Notes under the pieces: generated by a model
What the model saw: the letters and a program-made list of their open reading frames with translations, nothing else
The model's database searches: none
What the model was told of the DNA's origin: nothing
Part shown: piece by piece, positions 1 to 10,100 of the stretch
Position numbering within the stretch: the first letter of the stretch is position 1
Layout: the number at the start of each line of letters is the position of its first letter
From: Chlorokybus atmophyticus
Taxonomy: Eukaryota; Streptophyta; Chlorokybophyceae; Chlorokybales; Chlorokybaceae
Assembly: GCA_009103225.1 (NCBI GenBank)
Contig: RHPI01002119.1
Coordinates: 1 to 64,000, forward strand
DNA: 64,000 nucleotides
Reading direction: 5' to 3'
Translations under genes and position numbers: made by a program

Positions 1-80
1 AACCCTAACCCTAACCCTAACCCTAACCCTAACCCTAACCCTAACCCTAACCCTAACCCTAACCCTAACCCTAACCCTAA
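1..80. repeat. Telomere, (AACCCT)n
   Basis: Thirteen uninterrupted AACCCT hexamers plus two bases, with the C-rich strand reading inward from the left edge, as expected at the 5' end of a chromosome. The array breaks at position 81 into unique sequence. The repeat on the G strand is TTAGGG, the form found in animals and in several algal groups, not the TTTAGGG common in land plants. No subtelomeric TTAGGG variants follow, so the junction is abrupt. Confidence 0.97.
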
Positions 81-1074
81 TCCTGATTGGCAACGACATA
101 CCGCCCAGCTTTGTCTATCTGCTCTTGCTTCCGCAATGTCGGCTTGATTGTAGGGTGGGTATGGGTGAATAGTGGAGGCCTGCAGCCACGCTACGTATAT
201 CACATGGACTGCGCAGAAACAAATTGCTCTTGCAAGGAAATGCATGTGACTGTTGAGCGTACCTCTGCATTCCTTTGTGCTTGTTCCCACAGCCGCAATT
301 GGTCCCGCATGGTTCTGACAAGGGGCTCCAAGGACTGCAGCTCCCGTTCCACTCCTTGTTGCAGAAAGCGAGCCACCAAGCAGCTCTCTGTGTGAAGATG
401 GTCTTTAATGGCTTGCCTGCTGGTTTGTCCAATGTTGATGATGCATGTTGGACAGCCCCATTGCTGACGCCTGCCATGATCCATCACGTGGCGACCGGTA
501 GTAGCTGGCTTCGCTGCTTGAACTCTTACGACCACAAATTCTCGCAAGATGTGCCACGCCGCCGCCGCCGCCGCCGCCTCCTCCGACTCCTGGTCCTCCG
601 CCTCCTAGTCGAACTCAGGCCCATCAAGCCCAACATTCGACCCGTCATCGACTTGGTGCCCCTGCGTGCCATCATCTGGCCATCAATGAAGCGTGTTTGG
701 GTGAGTGCACGCTAACTCCCATTTGGGCTGATCGAGCAATGCCTCTGTCGTACCATGGATGGTACGACAGAGCCATTGTACGGCAATCGCTGGGGTTGGA
801 CGAGAGATGCCTCTGTCGTACCATAAATGTTACGACACAACCATTGGTAACAATGGTTGTACGAAGCATGCATGGCACGAATGCATAAGTCGTACCATCA
901 ACCATAGGAGCAAGGACGCACTACAAGTGCGACTCTAGTGCGGGACTTTAGACATTCAAAACCGCCTCATTTTCGTTTTCGCGCCTGGTACATTCGGGCG
1001 GGCCAACCGGCAGCGTTGGAGGCGGCAGCGCCACTATCAGCTAAACAGGCGGCACCCGACTGTCAGTTGGAGAG
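81..1074. other. Subtelomeric spacer
   Basis: No complete gene is supported here. A CCG-repeat tract at about 550-590 can be read as a proline-rich segment ending at a GTGAGTG donor-like site at 699, so it could be an upstream non-coding or coding exon of the next gene, but nothing else supports that. The next gene's first ATG is preceded by an in-frame TAA at 1042-1044, so its known frame does not extend into this spacer. Small palindromes at 739-824 are listed separately. Confidence 0.5.
739..824. repeat. Palindrome and direct repeat pair
   Basis: A perfect 13-bp inverted repeat (743-755 and 760-772) encloses a 4-nt loop. An 18-bp direct copy covering the left arm (739-756) recurs at 807-824, where it is followed by a degenerate inverted partner. 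Further imperfect copies of the GTCGTACCAT core occur to about 900. No coding potential is seen. Confidence 0.75.
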
Positions 1075-2912
1075 ATGCCTCGTGGTCCATCCGTAAGTGC
1101 ACCTCGTCGTGGAGGTTGGCGCCAGTTGTCCACATTGCCCCCAGTGTTCAACCAAGCAACCGTCGCCAACCAATCGCAGCAAGACCCCGCGCTAACGCCC
1201 AGCACATCACAACAACTCCACCTGACACCGCAGTCGCAAGGGCAAGCTAGACTGCATGCGTTCTTGATGCACTGTGCACGTTGCTTCTTGCTCAACTTCT
1301 AACTTGGATGCTTGCTTCTATCATGACTAGCACAGTGACTCACTGCATGCGTTCTGGATACACTGTGCACGTTGTTCTTCTTTTGCAACTGTGAGGGTTG
1401 CATCTTTCATGGCTGGCAGCATGACTCATGTGGTTGTGCTTGCAGAGGGTCGATTGGAACCCCCAACCCAAACGCATTTGGCCGTGACGTGGCAACCTCG
1501 GCCGTCAGCAACCCTTCCCCAAGCAAGTGGAAGATTGGCAACGAGGTAAGCACTGTGTGACACTGTGACACTGTGTGTATGTGTGTAACGGATTGTTCTT
1601 CTGTGGACAGCATTTGCGAGATGCCGTCGTTGAAATCATAAACGGCCACTGGGTAGAGAGCCACGTTTATCCCAAGGAGGACACTATTCGTAACGTCATG
1701 TGTCAGGTGCTGTGAATGCTTCATGACCGCACTGCACCGTGACACTGACCAACCTGCCCGTGACAGGTAGTTGGCTTCGACCATGACGACGAGGCCGATG
1801 CGGCCAAGTTCTATGAGGTGTACTGGACTCCCAAGGAGTGCCCCTTCCACTGGAGTGTCGCCCTGAAGAAAGCTACGCAGGTCCGTGGTGAGAACGTCAC
1901 CAAGATCAAGCATGTCCTTGAGAAGGAGTACAAGTAGACATTGTTTAACAGCAACAAGCGCAAGTGAGTTGGGTCCCTCACCACCATGTCTGCTATGCAA
2001 CACTGCCTTCTTACTCAGCCTCCATACACACGTACTCATCTCGCCTATTGTAACCGATTCAATCAGGCACATCGACGCCCTAATGGACCCCGAGACCCAA
2101 AAAGCCCAGATGCGCAACGCGCTCCAAAGTAAGTCACAGGCACTATTCTAGCCTGGTGCAGGCTCAACTTGAACTATCTATTTCGTGACTAATGCCTTGT
2201 CGGTATGACTGTCGCAGACAAGTCATGGCGGAGATTTGAGGTGACCGACACTGCAGACCCGGAGCGGAGGAGATACATCCATGAATGGGGCAATCCCATA
2301 ATCTGGCAAATGATCGTGCAATGCTGGTCTTACGCCGTCACTACACTTGGTCGCCGGCAGCTGACAGTCAACCACCTCGCATACCCGTTGCTTACGGTAA
2401 GCACTCTGAACTCCAGCATTAGCAATCCAGGAATGCTGTAGCCCCAAACTATAGGCTTGCAGACGCGTTGCAGTGAATAGTGGCTTTCGATGCCACTAAG
2501 ACCGTCTGTGACATGCCTGTAAACTACGCAGGTGGAGCGCATCCTAAAGGGCAAGGATGGAGACCCTCTCCTAGCTGCCAGCATAGACACACATGAAGAG
2601 TACCTCAGCAAAATCAACACCATGATCATGTCAATGAAGCGGGAGATGAGGCAACGGTACGCAGCCCTCCAGCCATTCACCCTTGTGAAACGCCGCACTG
2701 CATCTTGTGTCGAATACCTGAAAGATCCCAATCGGCGCCGGCCGCAAGAGACAGCAGCTCGTGACCCGCTCGCTGAGGCAGAAGCGGCATTTGATTGGCT
2801 GGCACAACCGTTTGAGGAGGAAGAGCAAGCTCCGGCGTCTCCTCCACAGGCCCCAGCGCGTGGTGCTTTGTTCCGTAATGACGAGACCAGCGATGATGGA
2901 GAGGAGCTGTAG
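1075..2912 (+). CDS. Hypothetical subtelomeric protein, 7 exons
   Basis: Seven exons join in one frame: 1075-1241, 1446-1545, 1611-1706, 1767-1933, 2067-2128, 2218-2396, 2532-2912 (383 aa). Every junction keeps phase, which is strong evidence for a real gene; the first ATG follows an in-frame TAA at 1042. Intron 1 uses a GC donor. Exon 4 has two possible donors 30 nt apart: the weaker GTAGAC (after 1933) keeps the frame, while the stronger GTGAGT (after 1963) includes an in-frame TAG at 1935-1937. The N-terminus is Gln/Pro/Ser-rich. The middle has a strand-rich stretch (residues about 90-165, including VVGFDHDDE and FYEVYW) loosely reminiscent of a chromo/Tudor-like fold, then a Trp-rich helical part. 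The C-terminus is acidic (EEEE near residue 347, final EEL). I do not recognise the family and assign no function. It lies 1 kb from the telomere, so it may belong to a subtelomeric family. Confidence 0.7.
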
Positions 2913-4110
2913 CGCAGTTGGTAGTCCGTTTAGCTGGTAGTGTACATAGCTACAAGGCTCTTGTGACTGAGTGTTGTGCATCTTAAACCAGCTCAGTCAA
3001 TCGTCATTATGCTCATGCACATCAATACTTGCATCCCTATGATATACAACAGAACTGCATTCGAGTCACATAATCGAACTACAAGCCTTGGCAAGTGACT
3101 GAGAGACACTGTACACATTTCAGGTACATGTACACAGCACAGGCACATAACAATTCTGGAAGTCAGTGACAATCGTGTGTAGTCAAGCTATGCAAATACA
3201 TATGACGACAGTTAGGCATTAATCACCTTCAGTTGTTAAAGAATGCCTTATTTTGTCGATAATTACCTAGTTGGTGCTTGTTAATTAGGCTTAGTCGCCT
3301 ACGCTGGACTGGTGTGTAACCTGCAGGTGCCTGTCACATAGGCTGAGTCACCTAAGTAAGACTAATGTGTAACTTACAGGTGCCCGTTGAGTAGTTGTAG
3401 TCACCTAATAAGGTCTGATGTGTAACTAACAGTTGCCTGTAAATTACACAAAGGGGGTTGTTGAGGCCTGGTGTGTGACTAACAGGTGCCTGTTAATTAT
3501 ATAAAGTCACCTGTTAGGCCTGACAGGTAACTGATAGGCGCCTGTTAGTTAGGCATAGTCAACTGTTAAAGAATAAATTGTAACAAAAAGGGCCTGATAA
3601 TAACGAAAGTTACTATTAGGTCCCTGTATCAAGATTACAGGTGGCCTGAGCCACGACAGTCTAAATTAGTGTGCTCAGGTGCACGGCCGTTGCCAATATT
3701 TAGTCGGCTGGCAGGGAAAACATATTGCGACGTGAATACTTATCTATAATTTGTGAAAAAAGTGCTGTAGCTAATACTTTTATTAACAATGATTGTTAGA
3801 CATATCCGCCCAAAAACCAACAACGCCGCGAAATCCTTAAAACCCCCGAACAGCCTCAGGTTAGGGCAGTTGACCGTATGACCCGCGGGGTCCGTGGAAG
3901 GACCACGCATAGTCCGTGAACGTCAAGCCGTGTGTTAGGCACTCCGGAATGTTTTGTGAGTAAGACCATGGTGCAATGACCAAATGTCTCTGTTGGTCAT
4001 TATAGAGATCATGTTATATCACAGGATAAACGTAAAAGCTCAGTGCGTGGGTTAGTGACGTTTTCACTATGTATACAAGTTTCAGCCTAGCTTCGCTTTG
4101 GTAATCCCAG
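2913..4110. other. AT-richer spacer, no gene seen
   Basis: No open frame of note. It contains the 53-bp minisatellite listed next and, toward 3600-4110, sequence with no recognisable coding or repeat structure. It may include decayed flanks of the Ty3/gypsy remnant that follows. Confidence 0.5.
3260..3575. repeat. Minisatellite, about 53-bp unit
   Basis: The core TGTGTAAC begins at 3313, 3366, 3419 and 3472 (variant), with a weaker copy near 3524, giving a period of 53 bp. Each unit continues with an ACAGGTGCCTGTTAATTA-like stretch and a GTCACCTAATAAGG-like stretch. Partial copies flank the array. Divergence among units suggests an old array. Confidence 0.8.
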
Positions 4111-5400
4111 CAAACATACCCGGTGTGAATGTCATTATTGGTGCCAAGTGGGAAAGGGCTGTTGGCCTATGCACAGATGCTGACATCAACTAGTGCATGT
4201 GCGCAAAGGCAAAAGACGAGTTGTCCTTGAGGCCGAGAGGCATCATGTACATGGTGATAATACTGCCCGCTTTGCAGAGATCTTACCACTTTCTGTTGAG
4301 TGCACTCTAGGTGAAGAGCGAGGTGACGAAAGGAGCCAAGCCTCTGGTCCTGATGCGTAAAAGTTTACTCACTGCAGACTCAAACACCTCTCTACAAACA
4401 AGTAGGACTATCAATTTAATCGAGCTGGCGTTGCAGCTAATCTTAAATGAGTACGCTGCAAGAAGGCCTGTAAGCACACCGTGTATCTTACAGGCTAATC
4501 CTCTTGTGCAAGATATAGGCAGTCTTATATGAGTACACTGATGTGTTCATGGAAGGCCTGCCTGATTTGCCACCTGAGAGAAGTGTATGGCACACCATGT
4601 GCCATACAGGCTATTCCTCTTGTGCAAGATGCACAACCTCTATGGCAACCAGCTTACAGGCCAAGTCTGGCTGACCATTGTGACATGAAAAGGCAACTCA
4701 AGGAGTTATTGGCAAAGGGATTGATTAAGCCAAGTAGCTCTCCCTTTGGTGCTCCTATTTGAGTTGTTCAAAAGAAGAATGGCAAATTATGCATGTGCAT
4801 AGAGTATCGGGTTTTGAACAAGCCGACCATTAATAACACGTACCCACTGCCTTGGATAGATGACTTGTTGAATCAGTTGCAAGGTGCAACTGTGTTCAGC
4901 TCGCTAGACTTGATCGCAGGGTACCACCGGATCCGTTTAACATCTGAGAATGTACCCAAGGCAGCGTTCGGTACGCCTATGGGCCACCAGTGCAAGGTGC
5001 TGCCATTTGGGTTGACAAATGCTCCTGCAATCTTCCAAGCTATGGTGAACCTGGTGTGTAAAAAATAATTGGCAGAACAATACCTGTGCACTTGAATGAT
5101 ATCTTAGTGTTTAGCAAGGACAAGCGCATGCCGCGCCTGCGCTTGTCCTTGCTAAACACCAATGTGCATGAAGTGTTGAATACACCGCGTACGCAAGTTC
5201 TATGCAGTGATGGACAAGTGTGAGTTTGGAAAGTTTAAGCTAGCTAATTTCTTAGCCACATTGTGAGCACGGAAGGAATCCGTGTGGATCATACGAAAGT
5301 TGTCGCATTCAAGACTGGATAGTGCCAAAAAACGTGCATGAGCTGCGCTCATTCCTTGATCTTAGCAATCACTTTTGAAAGTTTATGTTGGGGTACTGAA
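4111..5400 (+). pseudogene. Ty3/gypsy pol remnant (protease end and RT)
   Basis: Conceptual translation across frames gives the end of a retropepsin-like domain (VNVIIGAKW, about 4128-4155), then a reverse transcriptase core: a KGLIKPSSSPFGAP block, KKNGKL, a PLP-IDDLL block, FSSLDLIAGYH, and LPFGLTNAPAIFQ (4680-5060). Stops interrupt it repeatedly, for example at 4760 and 5066. The active-site region reads LNDILVFS at 5093-5116, so the first catalytic Asp is replaced by Asn, and it runs straight into a foldback duplication. The downstream palm/connection part (5215-5400) is shifted in frame. A degenerate duplication of about 118 bp (4474-4512 against 4591-4631) lies just before the RT. No LTRs were found. 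It differs clearly in sequence from the element at the right edge. Confidence 0.85.
5107..5159. repeat. Perfect 22-bp foldback in RT remnant
   Basis: Arms 5107-5128 and 5138-5159 are exact reverse complements, separated by a 9-nt GC-rich loop (5129-5137). The left arm lies in the RT reading frame (it encodes VFSKDKR), so the right arm is best read as an inverted copy of existing coding sequence rather than an original palindrome. Confidence 0.95.
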
Positions 5401-7186
5401 CGAGAGTAGCCCCTCTCACTGATCTTACACGTGATAAGATATAGTGGCAATGGACTGTGAGGCATTAATCTGTCATTCAATCAGTCAAAGATGGTTTAAA
5501 GTTGGTATGGTTCAAATTGTCAATGCACGTTACGTTGTCAGCATGTTGGCTTTGCTAGGCTCTCCCAACAACATGAGTGGCACATGCGCGCGCACATGCA
5601 CGCAGTTTATCACATGAAGGTAGTTTAAACTCGTCTAAGGGTTTGCATCCTTGATAACTTCCATGATGCAAAGATCTCGAGTCCTACTTACACCGTGTGA
5701 CGTTCATAGAGGCTTGACGACCATGTCGGGTCAGTCGGAGATGTCATGCCTGCCTTCCGTCGCTGTCCGCGGTGTACATGGCGGACTGCCACCAATGAGA
5801 GGTTGGTTAGATGGGCATTGCCTGGCATGATCATTGCATGTAGACTTGACCAAAGGGAATTTGTTAATAATACGTGACAGGAATCCAATTGAGCAATGAC
5901 AATTCAGGCTCAGCTGCATGCGCGCATGCATGGGGTGCCAGTGCGATTGAGGGTGAGGGCGGTGCACGCACACGCGCGCGATGCCGAACATGTAGGCCGC
6001 AAAAGGCACCGTTTGGGCCTCAACACTGGCAGTATAGCGGTCATCAATGCAAGCCGTGCTTACTGGTGCTTGCGCGTAGCACACACAGAGAGAGAGAGAG
6101 AGAGAGCAGTGCGCATGCCACTTATTAACTTTCAACTCTTTGTTTCTTTCTTCATCTGGGTGGCATGCTGACACGACGTTTGCTGCTGACATGTGCATGC
6201 TCCTCCTCTCCTCCGCCCACGCCTTCTTTGACCTTTTTCTTCGGAAACGACGACGGCGGCCGCCACCTTGCCTTCCAGACCAAGATGACGATCACGTTGT
6301 TGTCCTTGCCTCTCGGTGCAGCGTGCCTGCCCGCCTCGAGCTTCACGCGGCAGCGTCAACCCCACAACACACAAGCTCATGGCAACGCAAACAACGCGTT
6401 GGCGACCTCCCCGAGAAGGCCGGACCAGGGCGGGGAGCACGGAAGGGGATGGCCAGTACACCATCCTCATCTCCACTGTTATGATGATGGCAGTCGTGCT
6501 TCAGCACTGTGAAGCAGAGAAGGACTCTCTCTCTGCAGCAGAGGCAAGTTGACGGATATTAGGCTGGGGTGGACGGGCGCCCACTGCTGTGTCAGGTTGC
6601 GCCCAGCTCAAAACCGCAGAGTAAAGCCACTGGCAGCTGCCCACGACGGTTCGACCTGACATAATGGCCTCTGGCCATTTTCGTGTGTGCGTGTGCATGG
6701 TCAGGCAAGCATCCACATCCACACATTGGTTATCAGCATTCATCCTTTATTGCAAAGTGGCAATGCTTGCTGGTTAGCACCAACCACCAGCGTTGCCACT
6801 TTTTCCCATGCTGTGGCCACGCCTGGCCGTCACGTGGACCAGGAGCAGCACAAGGTGGCGGAGAGGACAGAGGCTGCACAGAAGCAGCATGAGGCTAGGT
6901 TTAGGGCGTCCGCCCGGCTTAATTCTCCCTCGCCACCTACATAAGGGGGCGAGGGGGAAGATAAGCCCATATGTGTGCTGCTGCCTTTGCTAGTGTGCAC
7001 ATTGGCGGTGGAAGGACTTGGCCTTCAACAACAAAGTAACCGGAGTAAGTTGCTGCGTGGTGATTTGCTTGCAATCAACCAGCTCCCCCCCTCCCCGCCC
7101 CCCCGCCCCCCCCCCTTCTTTACAAGGCCAACAACTCTGCTGCATGCACCAGGTTCTTACCTCCCAAGCGCCGGTACACCTACGCC
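5401..7186. other. Intergenic, possible unassigned exons
   Basis: A (GA)n run is at 6085-6106 and a C-homopolymer-rich stretch at 7085-7116. The GC-rich segment 6150-6945 carries several overlapping open frames on both strands, but none shows a convincing start, splice-phase chain or family motif. One of them, about 6790-6930, ends in a charged helical segment (VAERTEAAQKQHEARFRA) and could be an exon. I do not call a gene. Confidence 0.4.
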
Positions 7187-10100
7187 ATGGCGCGCGCTTC
7201 ATCCATCCCAGCGCTGCTTCAAGCACACTTTCTCCGCCTTCTCTTCACCATCGCTCTATCCACACTGCTGCTCTCTTCCTCATGCGTGTCAGCGGCAATG
7301 TCCGCCTCCTCATCATTTTTGGTAGCCCGTATACTGCGCGACCTTTCCCGCCCCACGCGGATAAACTTCGCGCCCAACCCGGCCGTCGACACGCGCGCGT
7401 TTGTGGCGGAGAAGCTCGGCAGCCTACTCGTCTTTGACAGCCTCAGCGCACCTGAGAGCATGACGGTCCTTACCGACGTGTTCCAGACCATCAGCAGCGG
7501 ACAGGACCGTGGACTCCTCGGCATGGCTGGTACGTGCTGTTCCATGTGAGGGCGTGAGCGTGCATGGGCATACCTGTGGGTATATGTCACTGCACTGCGC
7601 CCCTCGCTTGCAATGGTGGTAGTTTACACACAACGACATTGGGGTGTTGCCTCTTTTGGTAAGCGTGAGACTGAATGTCAGTAGGCATGTGTCTGTACAT
7701 GCACTCACACGCTGTTGTTACATGCCCACAGTGACGCCCGTGCCGGGGTCGAGCGACGTGTATGTGTTCCTGCAGTACACTACGCCGTACGTGGTGGCCA
7801 ACGCGACGTGCCAGTCGACGTGGTGCCTGGCCAACCGCCGTCTGCTGCGCGTGCGCGTCAACCGCAGCAACACTGTGATCGAGCAGACGATCCTCCTGTC
7901 TCAGGGAACCTGCTTTGAGGATTCCACACACCAGATAGGCAATGTCTTCTATGATCCCACCTCGGACCCGCCAGCAATCTACCTCACCGCAGGAGACGGT
8001 AAGGGTAGGATGGCAAGGTGTATCTGTCGTGACTAGACTTGCACCGTGAACGCATGCAAGAAGACGCACCTGTGTATGTACACACACATGCACACGCACA
8101 GGCATGCACATGAGCACGCGCACACAAGTGCACACGCGTGCGTGCTCTCAGGTGCGTATCCTGAGACCGTTGACTTTGGCGGCAATGGCAACGCGTGCGG
8201 GGACTACCCGGGAGCGTCAGGCGATTTGCTCACACCGCCCACGACGGAGGGCGGGGCTTTCCGGTCCCTCCACTACATGACCCGCTACCCGGTTCGTGCT
8301 TCTCACACTGTTGTGTGTGGCGATCAGTGGCAGTCGCAAATAGACACATATTTGACGAGTGGCTCGTGTCTCTCCTGCCTGCAGGGACCCTGGACAGCCA
8401 AGTTTGGTGGCACGCTCGTACGCCTTGACCTCGACGGCAAGTAAGTCCTCTCAACTACTGGTACTGTGATTAGGAAAACGCGCATGATTGATTGAGGCAG
8501 TCGTCCAAGAGCGGATTATTGTCTCATAGTATGCTCTTCATGCATGTGTGCATGTGCGTGCGTGTGTGCTTTGCTGGTGTCACACACACGCGCGCACACG
8601 TGCAATAGTTGCTGCTGCATTGTCTCTGAGTGAGACTTGCTTGTTCAGTCCGCATCCGGGCAATCCAGATTACAGTCGTGTGCGCATAGCGGGCGGATTG
8701 TGGACACCTGACAAGAAGGCCGTCGTGGCGTACGGGCTGCGTAACCCGTTCGCGTCAACGTGGCGCTACCACCCCAAAAACGATGGAACAATGGAGGTGT
8801 GGATTGGAGATGTAGGCTGGAACACATGGGAAGAGCTCAACAGGTAGGCCAATGTCATGTTGTCGTTGTTGTTGTTGTTCCGCTGCTGCTGGTTTCGATG
8901 CATTGAGGATGTGGTGCTCTTGGTTGTATCTCAGGTTGACTTATCCGACAGCAAACAGAGCCAAAACCAATGGCGGCGCATCCAACTTCGATATGACATG
9001 ACTGTTGTCTTGACTATGCATCCGGTCGATTGTCTGCTTGACGATGCGATCCCAACGCCACTCTCACAGGGTGGCCTTGTTACGAGGGCAAAGACCCTCA
9101 GCCGGGCTACCAGTCCATCAATACGACGCTGTGCAACGACCTCAACACCAGATGCAACGGCGTCTTCCCCATCGCCCCTTTCTTCACGTACCAGCACGGC
9201 AACATGCCCAACAACTTCAGGCATGAGACCGCCACAGAAAAGCTGCCACGACTCTCACGACACGCACACGCATACAGATGCTGATGGGTATTGCTGCTTG
9301 GGTACAGGTTGGGTTGCACGAAAGCAAGCCAGGGCATGGTACAGGATACGGGATCCATCACTGCTTTACACTTCGTCACCATCACTTTGTGGCCCGCTCA
9401 AGTGAGCACAGCTGCTTGCATTCTGTGCCAAGAGCCGCATGGGTGCTTGAGCATACCAGTATGCATTGTTCTGAACCACTACTCCTTCCTCAAACAGTAC
9501 CAGGGCGCTCTGCTCATGGGAGACTACAGGTACAAGTGTCAAACCATGGTGGCATGGTCATGATGGCTGTAATTTAGTGCTTGATTGATGCGACTCACTG
9601 GCGTTCGTGTTCATGGCAATAACGATACGGTGTATTTATTACAGCATCAGGTGTATATGGCTGCTGCCTTTGACTGCCGGTTTGCCGGACCCGTCGAAGG
9701 CGTTCACTCTGGTCGACGACATCGGCGTGCTGGACATCAAGACGGACGGGGTGGGCACATACGCCGTGGAATATGGGGGTGATCTCCCCGGGGAGGTATA
9801 CCGCATCCTACACGCAAGCGAGAACTACTTTGATGCGAGAATCAGTGCATCAACAAACTCCCCAAACTCCACCGTAGTGGACAACGTCGTGCTCGGGGTG
9901 GCCCCACTGACGGTGTCTTTCGACTCGTCGACCTCGTTTGTCAGTCCCAACGTAAGCGTCGTGCGTGCGTGGGACTTGAAGACGGATAGCTCCACTTCAG
10001 TCCAATCCACCGCAGTGACGGCCTCCGCCACATACGTGACTCCAGGGACCTTCATCGCCACGCTTGCGATGACGGGGCCGGATGGGATCACTCGCTCAGA

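Noticed and set aside
550-600. Arginine-rich or alanine-rich coding repeat
   Set aside because: The CCG repeat is open in several frames by composition alone, with no start or splice support.
1935-1937. In-frame TAG taken as proof that the subtelomeric gene is a pseudogene
   Set aside because: A GT donor immediately upstream restores an open frame in correct phase, so the stop may be intronic.
1407-2117. 236-codon open frame on the minus strand
   Set aside because: It crosses several exons and introns of the plus-strand gene whose splice phases all agree. No motif was found on the minus strand.
6085-6106. GA-repeat promoter element
   Set aside because: A simple microsatellite with no adjacent gene start.
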